A stretch of DNA of 64,000 nt from Streptomyces zhihengii (GTDB lineage Bacteria > Actinomycetota > Actinomycetes > Streptomycetales > Streptomycetaceae): positions 2,294,001 through 2,358,000 of the forward strand of contig NZ_JAFEJA010000001.1 of the NCBI RefSeq assembly GCF_016919245.1, in the 5' to 3' direction. Every line of letters begins with the position of its first letter. The first letter of the stretch is position 1. Below the pieces are notes generated by a model that did not search any database, was not told where the DNA came from, and saw nothing but the letters and a program-made list of their open reading frames with translations. Position numbers and translations under genes: made by a program. This document shows positions 35,003 to 44,289 of this stretch, piece by piece.

Positions 35003-36178
35003 ATGCGACCCATTCGCCCGACGCTCGCGGCGGCATCGCTGGCCGCCGTGCTGGCGCTCACCGCCACCGCGTGCGGTCCGACGGAGGACAGCGCGGGCGA
35101 CAAGCCGAGCGCTCCGGCCAGCCAGTCCACGGACGGCGCAATCACCATTCCGGACGATCTGAAGGACCGGCTCAAGGAGCACGGGATCGACCTGGACAAG
35201 TGGCGGGACGGGGAGTGGAAGAACTGGGACCGCGACAAGTGGCTGCGCGAGGCGCAGGACTTCGTCAACCCGATCATCGAGGACCTGTGGAACCCGGACC
35301 GGATGCGGGACGCCGAGAAGCCGCCGGCCGAGCCGGTCGCGCCGGACATCTCCGGTGACGAGGGTGTCACCGACCCGACGCCCGCGCCGGTGGACGCGGC
35401 CGCGGTGAAGGCGCCGTACCACTCCAGCGCGGCGGAGGCCGGGAAGGTCTTCTTCGACGGCCCGCAGGGCTCGATGGTCTGCTCGGCGACCGTGGTGAAG
35501 GACCCGGCCAACCCGGGCAAGTCCAACATGGTCTGGACGGCCGGCCACTGCGTCCACGCGGGCAAGAGCGGCGGCTGGTACCGCAACATCGCCTTCGTCC
35601 CCGCGTACAACGACGGCGCCAAGCCGACGGCCGACCTGGAGAACGCGCCCAAGGAGCAGATCGCTCCGCACGGCGTGTGGTGGGGCGACTGGGCGCAGAC
35701 CTCCGAGCAGTGGATCTCGCAGGGTGCCGCGACCGGCGGCCAGGGTGCTCCGTACGACTTCGCCGTCATCCATGTCACGCCCGAGAAGGGCGGCAGCGGC
35801 AAGTCCCTGGAGGAGACGGTCGGCGCCGCGCTGCCCGTCGACTTCAACGCCCCGGCCGTGCCGGAGATCGCGACCATGACGGCGACCGGCTACCCGGCCG
35901 CGCCGCCGTACGACGGCCAGAAGATGTTCCAGTGCGCCGACAAGCCGGGCCGTCTGTCGCTCAAGGCCGAGCAGCCGACCATGTACCGCATCGGCTGCAC
36001 GATGACCGGCGGTTCGTCCGGCGGCGGCTGGGTGGCCGCGGGTGCGGACGGCAAGCCCGCGCTGGTCTCGAACACCTCCATCGGCCCGGTGACGGCCGGC
36101 TGGCTCGCGGGTCCGCGGCTCGGCAAGGAGGCCAAGGGCATCTACGACGCGGTCAGCAAGAAGTTCGCCGGCCGGTGA
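35003..36178 (+). CDS. Lipoprotein trypsin-like serine protease, copy 1
   Basis: 391 residues from an ATG with GGGGGA upstream. The signal peptide ends in a lipobox LTATAC (Cys24), so it is an extracellular membrane-anchored lipoprotein. A helical region (about 50-115: DDLKDRLKEHGIDLDKWRDG) precedes a glutamyl-endopeptidase/V8-like domain. The triad is visible: His182 in TAGHC, Asp252 in YDFAVIH and Ser339 in GGSSGGG. It is a tandem paralogue of the gene at 36605, which has the same length. A 91-bp stretch around the active-site His is identical in both. Substrate unknown. Confidence 0.9.
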   Translation: MRPIRPTLAAASLAAVLALTATACGPTEDSAGDKPSAPASQSTDGAITIPDDLKDRLKEHGIDLDKWRDGEWKNWDRDKWLREAQDFVNPIIEDLWNPDRMRDAEKPPAEPVAPDISGDEGVTDPTPAPVDAAAVKAPYHSSAAEAGKVFFDGPQGSMVCSATVVKDPANPGKSNMVWTAGHCVHAGKSGGWYRNIAFVPAYNDGAKPTADLENAPKEQIAPHGVWWGDWAQTSEQWISQGAATGGQGAPYDFAVIHVTPEKGGSGKSLEETVGAALPVDFNAPAVPEIATMTATGYPAAPPYDGQKMFQCADKPGRLSLKAEQPTMYRIGCTMTGGSSGGGWVAAGADGKPALVSNTSIGPVTAGWLAGPRLGKEAKGIYDAVSKKFAGR

Positions 36179-36208
36179 GCCGGTGACGCGCACGCCGCGT
36201 CCCGACCG

Positions 36209-36239
36209 GGAGGGCGTCCGGCCACGCCGGGCGCCCTCC
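36209..36239 (+). terminator. Hairpin after protease 1
   Basis: GGAGGGCG and its complement (8-bp arms) with inner CCGG/CCGG pairing, 31 nt past the stop. Confidence 0.6.
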
Positions 36240-36440
36240 GGCACGTGAACACCGGAATCCACGCGGCACATGAACAGCGGCACGTGAACACCGGGGATCC
36301 ACGCGGCACATGAACACCGGGGATCCGCGCGGCACATGAACACCAGCGGTCGCCGCGGCACATGAGGCCGCCGGAGACCCCGGGCACGTGAACGAGCCGG
36401 GCGCCCCCGGCTCGTGAAGACGCCGGGCGCCCGTGAAGAC
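36239..36440. repeat. Degenerate tandem array, about 26-bp period
   Basis: The motif CGGCACRTGAACACCGG or near variants starts at 36239, 36264, 36278, 36304, 36330, 36356, about 36381, and more loosely 36408 and 36428. Five consecutive spacings are 25-27 bp. The array fills the gap between the tandem proteases, ends about 165 bp before the second start, and is absent before the first. Confidence 0.8.
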
Positions 36441-36604
36441 TCCGTGCAGTGACGCCGTCCGCGGCCCTCCGAGCCGCTCCGGCGTGACACGATCATGGCA
36501 AGCTGCCCCGGGCGCCGCACCCGTTCGCACGGTGCCCCGCCGTCCCGTCGAGGACCGCGGCCCGGCGCAGCCTTCGCACAACGCATTCCAGGGGGAAGAT
36601 TTCC

Positions 36605-37780
36605 ATGCGATCCATACGCCCGTTGCTCACCGCCGCCGCCTTGGCGTCGGCCCTCGTCCTGACGGCGACCGCCTGCGGACCGGGTGAGGACGAGGCCGGC
36701 GGCGAGCCGTCCGCCTCGGCCTCCGCCGGCCAGGACGGCGCCGGCAAGGGGGCCCTCCCCGCCGACCTGGCCGACCGCCTCAAGGAGCGCGGCATCGACC
36801 TGGACAAGTGGCGGGACGGCGAGTGGAAGAACTGGGACCGCGACACGTGGCTCCGTGAGGCCAAGGACTTCGTCAACCCGGTGATCGAGGGCCTGTGGAA
36901 GCCCGAGCGGATGACGACGGCCTCGGCGCCGACCCGGACGCTCGCCGCCGGCGACATCACCGGCGACCAGGACGTGACCGACCCCGAACCGCGCCCGGTC
37001 CGGGCGGTTCCGGAGAAGAAGCCGTACCACCGCAACGCCGCTCCGGTCGGCAAGGTCTTCTTCGACTCGCCCAAGGGCTCCATGGTCTGCTCGGCGACCG
37101 TGGTGAAGGACCCGGCCAACCCGGGCAAGTCCAACATGGTCTGGACGGCCGGCCACTGCGTCCACGCGGGCAGGGACGGCGGCTGGTACCGCAACATCGC
37201 CTTCGTCCCGGCGTACAACGACACCGGCAAGTCCCCGGCCGCGCTGGAGAACGCGCAGCCGCACGAGGTCGCCCCGTACGGCGTGTACTGGGCGGACTGG
37301 GTGGCCACGTCGGGCGGGTGGATCGACCAGGGCGGCCCGACGGGCGGCACCGGGGCCGCGTACGACTACGCCGTCATGCACGTGAAGCCGGAGCGCGGGA
37401 CCAAGTCGCTGGAGGAGACGGTGGGCGCGGCGCTCGACGTCGACTTCGCCGCCCCCGAGGCACGGAGCATCGGCACCATCGGCGCCTGGGGCTACCCGGC
37501 GGCGCCGCCGTACGACGGCGCGATCATGCACAAGTGCCTCGACACGGCGAGCCGGCTGTCCATCGCACCGGGCACGCCGACGATGTGGCGCATCGGCTGC
37601 ACCATGACCGGCGGGTCCTCCGGTGGCGGCTGGTTCGTGCAGCAGCCGGGCGGCAAGACGGTGCTGGTGTCCAACACGTCGATCGGCCCGGTCACCTCGG
37701 GCTGGCTGGCGGGGCCCCGGCTGGACCGTGACGCCGAGCAGGTGTTCACGATGATGAGCGAGAAGTTCGCCGGACGCTGA
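36605..37780 (+). CDS. Lipoprotein trypsin-like serine protease, copy 2
   Basis: 391 residues from an ATG with AGGGGGAAG upstream. The layout is the same as copy 1: lipobox LTATAC at Cys24, helical region with RLKERGIDLDKWRDGEWKNW, then the protease domain with TAGHC, YDYAVMH and GGSSGGG. Divergence is highest in the linker (residues about 105-140) and around the Asp loop, so the substrates may differ. Because the intergenic region carries its own hairpin and a repeat array, the two copies are probably separately transcribed. A 46-bp palindrome ends this gene. Confidence 0.9.
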   Translation: MRSIRPLLTAAALASALVLTATACGPGEDEAGGEPSASASAGQDGAGKGALPADLADRLKERGIDLDKWRDGEWKNWDRDTWLREAKDFVNPVIEGLWKPERMTTASAPTRTLAAGDITGDQDVTDPEPRPVRAVPEKKPYHRNAAPVGKVFFDSPKGSMVCSATVVKDPANPGKSNMVWTAGHCVHAGRDGGWYRNIAFVPAYNDTGKSPAALENAQPHEVAPYGVYWADWVATSGGWIDQGGPTGGTGAAYDYAVMHVKPERGTKSLEETVGAALDVDFAAPEARSIGTIGAWGYPAAPPYDGAIMHKCLDTASRLSIAPGTPTMWRIGCTMTGGSSGGGWFVQQPGGKTVLVSNTSIGPVTSGWLAGPRLDRDAEQVFTMMSEKFAGR

Positions 37781-37790
37781 CGCCGCGCGC

Positions 37791-37836
37791 ACGCACGAGG
37801 GCCCGCCCCCTTCGAAGGGGGCGGGCCCTCGTGCGT
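37791..37836. terminator. 46-bp perfect palindrome, bidirectional terminator
   Basis: A completely self-complementary sequence centred on TTCGAA, from ACGCACGAGGG to CCCTCGTGCGT. It separates the convergent protease 2 and hflX. Confidence 0.9.
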
Positions 37837-37853
37837 GTCCGGCGCGGACGCCG

Positions 37854-39344
37854 TCAGTGCGCCGCGGGTGTGCAGGACGCCAGCGCGGACGCCAGCTCCT
37901 CGTGCACCAGCGCCTTGAGCAGGGTGCCCTCCGTGGTGTGCTCCTCGGAGATCACCTCGCCCTCCGCGTGGACGCGGGAGACGAGTCCGCCCTGGGTGTA
38001 CGGGACGAGTGCCTCGATCTCCACCTCGGGCCGCGGCAGCTCGGCGTCGATCAGCTCCAGGAGCCGGGCGATGCCCGCGCCGGTGCGCGCCGAGACGGCG
38101 ATCGCGCGGCGCTCGATCCGCAGCAGCCGCTGGAGGACCAGCGGGTCGGCCGCGTCGGCCTTGTTGATCACCACGATCTCGGGCACGTCGACCGCGCCCA
38201 CGTCGCGGATGACCTCGCGCACGGCCGCGAGCTGCTCCTCCGGAGCCGGGTGCGCGCCGTCCACCACGTGGAGGATCAGGTCGGCGTCGCCGACCTCCTC
38301 CATGGTGGAGCGGAACGCCTCGACCAGGTGGTGCGGCAGGTGCCGGACGAATCCGACGGTGTCGGCCAGCGTGTAGAGGCGGCCGCCCGGGGTCTCGGCC
38401 CGCCGCACGGTCGGGTCCAGGGTGGCGAACAGGGCGTTCTCCACCAGGACACCGGCTCCGGTGAGGCGGTTGAGCAGGGACGACTTGCCCGCGTTGGTGT
38501 ATCCGGCGATGGCGACCGAGGGGACCTTGTTGCGCCGGCGTTCCTGGCGCTTGATCTCGCGGCCCGTCTTCATCTCCGCGATCTCCCGGCGCATCTTCGC
38601 CATCTTCTCGCGGATCCGGCGCCGGTCCGTCTCGATCTTGGTCTCACCGGGACCACGGGTGGCCATGCCGCCACCGCCGCCGCCGCCCATCTGACGGGAC
38701 AGCGACTGACCCCAGCCGCGCAGCCGCGGCAGCATGTACTGCATCTGCGCGAGCGCGACCTGCGCCTTGCCCTCACGGGACTTGGCGTGCTGGGCGAAGA
38801 TGTCGAGGATCAGGGCGGTCCGGTCGACCACCTTCACCTTGACGACGTCCTCGAGGTGGATGAGCTGGCCCGGGCTGAGCTCACCGTCGCAGACGACGGT
38901 GTCGGCGCCGGACTCCAGGACGATGTCCCGCAGTTCCTGCGCCTTGCCCGAACCGATGTAGGTGGCCGGGTCCGGCTTGTCGCGCCGCTGGACGACGCCG
39001 TCGAGCACCATGGCTCCGGCCGTCTCGGCGAGCGCGGCGAGCTCCGCGAGGCTGTTCTCCGCGTCCTGCACGGTGCCCGAGGTCCAGACACCGACGAGCA
39101 CCACACGCTCCAGGCGGAGCTGCCGGTACTCGACCTCGGTGACGTCCTCGAGCTCGGTGGAGAGGCCCGCCACACGCCGCAGCGCCGCACGCTCGGAGCG
39201 GTCGAGCTGCTCGCCGTCCCGCTCCGTGTCGATCTCGTGGCTCCAGGCGACGTCCTCTTCCATCAGGGCATCGGCCCGAAGGCTGTCGGTGCGCGTGTCC
39301 GCGAAGCTCTGCTCGGCCTGGGAAGGGGATGAAGAGGAGGTCAT
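37854..39344 (-). CDS. hflX: Ribosome-associated GTPase HflX
   Basis: 496 residues from the ATG at 39344 with AAGGA 6 nt upstream. The HflX N-terminal domain (EVEYRQLRLERVVLVGVW, ATYIGSGKAQEL) is followed by the coiled linker and glycine-rich loop (RQMGGGGGGGMATRGPGETK). Then comes the G domain with G1 GYTNAGKSS, G3 DTVGF, G4 NKAD and G5 SARTG. It splits stalled 70S ribosomes during stress. The position before rshA and dapF is standard for actinobacteria. A Ser/Asp/Glu-rich 75-residue N-terminus is longer than in E. coli. Confidence 0.96.
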   Translation of the reverse strand: MTSSSSPSQAEQSFADTRTDSLRADALMEEDVAWSHEIDTERDGEQLDRSERAALRRVAGLSTELEDVTEVEYRQLRLERVVLVGVWTSGTVQDAENSLAELAALAETAGAMVLDGVVQRRDKPDPATYIGSGKAQELRDIVLESGADTVVCDGELSPGQLIHLEDVVKVKVVDRTALILDIFAQHAKSREGKAQVALAQMQYMLPRLRGWGQSLSRQMGGGGGGGMATRGPGETKIETDRRRIREKMAKMRREIAEMKTGREIKRQERRRNKVPSVAIAGYTNAGKSSLLNRLTGAGVLVENALFATLDPTVRRAETPGGRLYTLADTVGFVRHLPHHLVEAFRSTMEEVGDADLILHVVDGAHPAPEEQLAAVREVIRDVGAVDVPEIVVINKADAADPLVLQRLLRIERRAIAVSARTGAGIARLLELIDAELPRPEVEIEALVPYTQGGLVSRVHAEGEVISEEHTTEGTLLKALVHEELASALASCTPAAH

Positions 39345-39522
39345 TGGATCCTTGTCGTCGATGGGGTGAAGCGGTGGGGGTCCACAGGCAGTGTTCCCCT
39401 TGTTCCACAGGTCACAACGTGCGGCGGGACGGGAAGATTCCCCCGGATCGCCGGGGCGGCCCCGTGGGCGCCGCCGACCGGACGATGGTCGCACGCGCCC
39501 TGCGGGGCCGTCACGCGGGTTT

Positions 39523-40986
39523 TCACCCCGCCCCGCGGGCTCCGGGCGCCTCGCTGCGCCAGTCCGGGTGGCCCGGCATCGGGGGTGTCTTGGTGCCGTG
39601 CAGCCAGCCGTCGAAGAAGGCGTCGAGGTCACGCCCCGCGACGCGGGAGGCGAGGGCGGTGAAGTCCGCCGTGCCCGCGGTGCCGTCCTTGTGGACGGCC
39701 ACCCACTCGCGTTCCAGCCGCTCGAAGGCGCTCGCGCCGATCGTCTGGCGCAGCGCGTACAGCACCAGGGCGCTGCCGTCGTAGACCACGGGCCGGAAGA
39801 GGCTCAGCTTCTCGCCGGGCGCGGGCAGCGCCGGCGCGGCGGGCGGTCCGCCGGCGGCGCGCCAGCCGTCGGAGAGGCGGTACGCCTGGCGCATCCGGTC
39901 GACGAGGGGCTGACCGGCCCGCTCCTCGGCGTACAGGGCCTCGTACCAGGTGGCGTGGCCCTCGTTCAGCCACAGGTCGGACCAGGTGCGGGGCGAGACG
40001 CTGTTGCCGAACCACTGGTGGGCGAGCTCGTGCACCATGACCGAGTCCACGTACCAGTCGGGGTAGGCGGAGTCCGTGAACAGCGAGCGCTCGAACAGCG
40101 ACAGGGTCTGGGTCTCCAGCTCGAAGCCGGTGTCGGCGTCGGCCACGAGCACGCCGTAGGTGTCGAAGGGGTACCGGCCGACCTTGCGTTCCATCCACTG
40201 CACCTGGCCGGGGGTCTTCGCCAGCCAGGGCTCCAGCGCGGCGCGGTCCGCGGCCGGCACCACGTCGCGGATCGGCAGACCGTGCGGGCCCCGGCGCTCG
40301 ACGACGGCGGACCGGCCGATGGCGACCTGGGCGAGCTCGGTGGCCATCGGCTGCCCCGTGCGGTAGACCCACGCGGTTTCCGTGCCCTGGACGGTGCGGG
40401 ACACCCGGCGGCCGTTGGCGACGACGGTGGTGTCCTTCGGGGCGCTCACCCGGAAGGTGAAGTACGCCTTGTCGGCGGGGTGGTCGTTGCAGGGGAAGAC
40501 GCGGTGCGCCGCGTCCGCCTGGTTGGCCATGACGAGGCCGTCGCCGGTGCGCACCCAGCCGCCGGCGGACGCGGGCCCGCGCGGGTCGCTGGTGTGGTCG
40601 ACGGTGATCCGCATCCGGGAGCCGGCCGCCGGGGCCTCGGCGGGCTCCACCACGAGGTCCTCGCCCGCGCTCGCGAACTCGGCGGGCCGGCCGTTCACAC
40701 GCACGGAGCGGACGGTGCCGTGGGTGAAGTCCAGGTTGACGCGCTCCAGCCGCCGGCCGGCCACGGCGTCGATGGTGGTGACGGCGTCCAGCGGACGGTC
40801 GTTGGCGCCCCGGTAGGCGAGGGCGATGTCGTACGCGATGACGTCGTAGCCGGGGTTGCCCAGCTCGGGGAAGAGACGGTCGCCGATCCCGAGGGCCGTC
40901 GGCTCGGGCAGCGTCGCGGCCACGAGGGTGGCCGACACGGCGGCGAGCAGGACGGCACGCGGACGGCGCCGGGGAGTGTGCAGCAT
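39523..40986 (-). CDS. Secreted M1-family metallopeptidase
   Basis: 487 residues. A signal-like N-terminus (RRPRAVLLAAVSATLVAATL) is followed by an M1 beta-saddle domain and the gluzincin active site: HELAHQWFGN (about 318) and, 19 residues after the second His, NEGHATWYE, giving HEXXH-x18-E. No GAMEN motif is seen; the equivalent region reads FELETQTLS, as in short bacterial M1 peptidases. It is about half the length of full aminopeptidase N and lacks the C-terminal helical domain. It probably cleaves peptides outside the cell. It stands alone between hflX and rshA. Confidence 0.92.
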   Translation of the reverse strand: MLHTPRRRPRAVLLAAVSATLVAATLPEPTALGIGDRLFPELGNPGYDVIAYDIALAYRGANDRPLDAVTTIDAVAGRRLERVNLDFTHGTVRSVRVNGRPAEFASAGEDLVVEPAEAPAAGSRMRITVDHTSDPRGPASAGGWVRTGDGLVMANQADAAHRVFPCNDHPADKAYFTFRVSAPKDTTVVANGRRVSRTVQGTETAWVYRTGQPMATELAQVAIGRSAVVERRGPHGLPIRDVVPAADRAALEPWLAKTPGQVQWMERKVGRYPFDTYGVLVADADTGFELETQTLSLFERSLFTDSAYPDWYVDSVMVHELAHQWFGNSVSPRTWSDLWLNEGHATWYEALYAEERAGQPLVDRMRQAYRLSDGWRAAGGPPAAPALPAPGEKLSLFRPVVYDGSALVLYALRQTIGASAFERLEREWVAVHKDGTAGTADFTALASRVAGRDLDAFFDGWLHGTKTPPMPGHPDWRSEAPGARGAG

Positions 40987-41061
40987 GTGCTACCGCTACC
41001 AGCGCGCCCGGTCGCGGCCGCCGGGCACGCGCCGGGAGCCGCGCGGCCCACCCGAAAGAGA

Positions 41062-43146
41062 TCAGCCGCTTCCCGCCGGATGCTGTGTCCGGCTGACGTC
41101 GAACACCCCGGGGACGTCGCGCATGGCGCGCATCAGGGCGGGAAGTCCGGCGGCGTCCGGGAGTTGGAGCGTGTAGGTGTGCCGTACCCGCTGCTGGGTG
41201 GGCGGCTCCACGGTCGCCGACACCACGGCGGCGCCCTCGGCGGCGATCGCCTCGGTGAGGTCGGCCAGCAGCCGCGGCCGGCCGAACGACTCGGCGACGA
41301 GGGTGACCCGGCACTCGGGTGCGTCGCCCCAGCGCACCTCGACCGGCACCCGCCCCGCGCCCTCCATCCGCGCCACGGCGGGACACTCGCGCCGGTGCAC
41401 GGTGACGGCCCCGCCGCGGACGGGGATCCCCGTCACGGTGTCGGGCGGCACCGGCGTGCAGCAGCCGGCGAGCCGCACGGTGGCCCCGGGCCGGTCGACG
41501 ACCGCGTTGGCCGACGCCGGCCTGTCGGCGGTGCGCTGCCTGGGGCGGCGGGGGGCGGCGTCCTGGGCGCCCGCGCCCTCGGGGTGGGCGTCGAGCCAGC
41601 CGGTGATCGCGATCCGCGCGGCGGGCGTGCGGACGTGGTCGAGCCAGTCGGCGGACGGGCCGGACGCGGCGTCCTGCGCGAGCAGCACATGCACCGTGTC
41701 GCCGTCCCCCAGCTGGGTGCTCAGTGTGGCGAGCCGCCCGTTGACACGGGCGCCGATACAGGTGTGCGCCCGCTCGCCGTACTGGGCGTAGGCCGCGTCC
41801 ACGCAACTGGCTCCGGCCGGCAGGCCGAGCGCGCGGCCGTCGGCGCGGAAGACGGTGATCTCCCTGTCCTGCGCGAGGTCGGCCCGCAGCGAGGTCCAGA
41901 AGGTGTCCGGATCGGGGGTGGACTGCTGCCACTCCAGCAGCCGCGAGAGCCAGCCCGGCCTGGTCGGGTCGGCGCGCTCGCCGTCCTCCGGCGGTTCGGC
42001 GCCCTCGGTCGCCGCCGGGTACGGGTTGCCGAGGGCGACCACGCCCGCCTCGGCCACCTTGTGCATCTGATGGGTGCGGATGAGGACTTCGGCCACGGCA
42101 CCGTCGGGGCCCGCCACGGCGGTGTGCAGCGACTGGTACAGGTTGAACTTGGGGGCGGCGATGAAGTCCTTGAACTCGGAGATCACCGGGGTGAAGCAGG
42201 TGTGCAGCTCACCGAGGACGGCGTAGCAGTCGGCGTCGTCGCCGACCAGGACGAGCAGCCGCCCGAAGTCGGTGCTGCGCAGTTCGGCGCGTTTGAGGCA
42301 GACCCGGTGGACGGAGACGAAGTGCCGCGGCCTGATGAGCACTTCGGCGCTGATGCCGGCCTCCCGGAGCACCTTGCGGAACTCCTCGGCGATGGCCTCC
42401 AGCGCGGTGCAGGCGCCCGCATTATCGGCGATCAGTGCGCGGGTGCGCTCGTACTCCCCGGGGTGGAGGATGGCGAAGACCAGGTCCTCCAGCTCGGTCT
42501 TGAGCGCCTGTACGCCCAGCCGTTCGGCGAGCGGGATGAGGACGTCCCGGGTGACCTTGGCGATACGCGCCTGTTTCTCGGGGCGCATCACCCCGAGGGT
42601 GCGCATGTTGTGCAGCCGGTCGGCGAGTTTGATCGACATCACGCGGACGTCGTTGCCGGTGGCGACGAGCATCTTGCGGAAGGTCTCCGGCTCGGCGGCG
42701 GCCCCGTAGTCGACCTTCTCCAGCTTGGTGACGCCGTCGACGATGTAGGCGACCTCGGCGCCGAACTCCGTCCTGACCTGATCGAGCGTCACCTCGGTGT
42801 CCTCGACGGTGTCGTGGAGCACGGAGGCGATCAAGGTGGTGGTCTCGGCGCCCAGTTCGGCGAGGATCAGCGTCACGGCGAGCGGGTGGGTGATGTACGG
42901 CTCGCCGCTCTTGCGGAACTGGCCCCGGTGGGACGACTCCGCGAGCACGTACGCCCGGTGCAGTTCGGCGAGCCGGGCGTCGGGGTGGTGGGCCCGGTGG
43001 GCGTCGACGACATGACCGATCGCGTCGGGCAGCCGGTCACGTCCGGCCGGGCCCATCAGTGCGGCGCGGCCCAGCCTGCGGAGGTCGATCCTCGGGCGGC
43101 CGCGCCGGCGGCTGTGGGCACCTGGATTGGCGGCCTCTGCACTCAT
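41062..43146 (-). CDS. rshA: RelA/SpoT homologue RshA with intact hydrolase and altered synthetase motifs
   Basis: 694 residues from the ATG at 43146 with GGAGGTG upstream. Order: N-terminal helix; (p)ppGpp hydrolase HD domain (SSHRGQFRKSGEPYITHP, LHDTVEDTE, IKLADRLHNMRTL), with all metal residues present; synthetase domain (RPRHFVSVHR, SEFKDFIAAPKFNLYQSLHT, EVLIRTHQMHKVAEAGVVALG); TGS domain (ITVFRADGRALGLP); and a C-terminal ACT domain. In the synthetase the usual ExQIRT reads EVLIRT and GxAAHW reads GVVALG, so synthesis may be weak or lost. It corresponds to the second Streptomyces RSH beside RelA. Confidence 0.92.
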   Translation of the reverse strand: MSAEAANPGAHSRRRGRPRIDLRRLGRAALMGPAGRDRLPDAIGHVVDAHRAHHPDARLAELHRAYVLAESSHRGQFRKSGEPYITHPLAVTLILAELGAETTTLIASVLHDTVEDTEVTLDQVRTEFGAEVAYIVDGVTKLEKVDYGAAAEPETFRKMLVATGNDVRVMSIKLADRLHNMRTLGVMRPEKQARIAKVTRDVLIPLAERLGVQALKTELEDLVFAILHPGEYERTRALIADNAGACTALEAIAEEFRKVLREAGISAEVLIRPRHFVSVHRVCLKRAELRSTDFGRLLVLVGDDADCYAVLGELHTCFTPVISEFKDFIAAPKFNLYQSLHTAVAGPDGAVAEVLIRTHQMHKVAEAGVVALGNPYPAATEGAEPPEDGERADPTRPGWLSRLLEWQQSTPDPDTFWTSLRADLAQDREITVFRADGRALGLPAGASCVDAAYAQYGERAHTCIGARVNGRLATLSTQLGDGDTVHVLLAQDAASGPSADWLDHVRTPAARIAITGWLDAHPEGAGAQDAAPRRPRQRTADRPASANAVVDRPGATVRLAGCCTPVPPDTVTGIPVRGGAVTVHRRECPAVARMEGAGRVPVEVRWGDAPECRVTLVAESFGRPRLLADLTEAIAAEGAAVVSATVEPPTQQRVRHTYTLQLPDAAGLPALMRAMRDVPGVFDVSRTQHPAGSG

Positions 43147-43340
43147 GGGGCACCTCCGGCGGCTTCGACCGGCGGTGGGGAAGGATCGGGTCACGCCTCC
43201 CGGGCCGGTGCTTGATGCTACCGACCCCACCACGCGGTGAAGTCCCGCTCTCGCCCAGCGTGAAACGGATCACCCATTCGAGCGAAGCGCGGCGCGTCCC
43301 CGTTCGGGCCGCGGCCGCGCTCCGATGCGAACGCGGGCCC

Positions 43341-44237
43341 CTACGACTGGGGTTCGAGCAGCGCGGGTTCGATGCGGCCCTCGGCGACGATGACCGCGGG
43401 GCCGGACATCTCCACGACCCCGTCCGGGCGCTCGGTGATGACCAGTCTGCCGCCGGGCACGTCCACGGTGTAGGAGACCGGGACGCCCGTCACGGCCGGG
43501 TCGGCGCCGTCCCTGCGGGCCGCCGCCACGGCGACCGCGCAGGCGCCGGTGCCGCAGGACCGGGTCTCGCCGGATCCGCGCTCGTGGACCCGCATGGCGA
43601 CGTGCCGCTCGCCCCGGTCGGCGACGAACTCCACGTTCACCCCGCGCGGGTAGACGGTGGCGGGGGCGTAGCCGGGCTCCTCGTACAGGGTGCCCGCGTG
43701 GTCCAGGTCCTCGACGAAGGCGACGGCGTGCGGGTTGCCCATGTCGACGTTGGTCGCGGGCCAGCTCCGGGCGCCGACGGTGACGCGCACGCCGTCCGCG
43801 GGGAGCACGGCGCGCCCCATGACGACCGTGACGTCGCCCTCCTCGGATCCCTGTCCGGGCTTGGCGATGTGGACGTTCTTGACGCCGCCGCGGGTGGCGA
43901 CCGCGATCTCGCCGGCCTCGGCGTGGCCGGCGCGCTGGAGGTAGCGGGCGAAGACCCGGACGCCGTTGCCGCACATCTCGGCGACGGAGCCGTCGGAGTT
44001 GCGGTAGTCCATGAACCACTCGGCCTCGCCGGCCATGTGCCGGGCGTCCGGGTGGGCGGCGGAGCGCACGACGTGCAGCACCCCGTCGGCGCCGATGCCG
44101 GCCCGGCGGTCGCACAGCCGGGCGACGGCCGCCACGGACAGCTCGACGGCGTTGTCCGGGTCGGGGACGATCACGAAGTCGTTCTCGGTGCCGTGGCCCT
44201 TGAGGAAGGCGACGCCCGAGGTCTGCGCAGTGGTCAC
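43341..44237 (-). CDS. dapF: Diaminopimelate epimerase
   Basis: 298 residues from the GTG at 44237 (VTTAQTSGVAFLKGHGTEND). It converts LL- to meso-diaminopimelate for lysine and peptidoglycan. The first catalytic Cys is in DGSVAEMCGNGVRVFARY; the second is in SGETRSCGTGACAVAVAA. NSDGS and RGSGETRSCG are the substrate loops. Length is normal. It lies between rshA and the membrane protein and miaA, as in other actinobacteria, with a 52-nt gap from the gene upstream. The ribosome site is weak. Confidence 0.96.
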   Translation of the reverse strand: MTTAQTSGVAFLKGHGTENDFVIVPDPDNAVELSVAAVARLCDRRAGIGADGVLHVVRSAAHPDARHMAGEAEWFMDYRNSDGSVAEMCGNGVRVFARYLQRAGHAEAGEIAVATRGGVKNVHIAKPGQGSEEGDVTVVMGRAVLPADGVRVTVGARSWPATNVDMGNPHAVAFVEDLDHAGTLYEEPGYAPATVYPRGVNVEFVADRGERHVAMRVHERGSGETRSCGTGACAVAVAAARRDGADPAVTGVPVSYTVDVPGGRLVITERPDGVVEMSGPAVIVAEGRIEPALLEPQS

Positions 44238-44289
44238 ACGCCCATCGTACGAGGTCGCCGGTATCGCGACCGGCGCGGTGCGGCCCGCC

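Noticed and set aside
36239..36440. CRISPR array
   Set aside because: The 26-bp units are direct repeats without unique spacers of constant length and no cas genes are present.
33314..37792. A 1492-codon open frame on the minus strand
   Set aside because: Only the first 1.4 kb (aminotransferase) is real; the rest runs antisense through both protease genes, whose signal peptides, ribosome sites and catalytic motifs are on the plus strand.
39345..39522. DnaA boxes in the hflX leader (CCACAGG repeats)
   Set aside because: The two CCACAGG copies lack the TTGTCCACA/TTATCCACA core; one reads TTGTTCCACA with an inserted base.
39391..43215. A 1274-codon plus-strand frame
   Set aside because: Runs antisense to both the M1 peptidase and rshA; long shadow frames are normal at this GC content.
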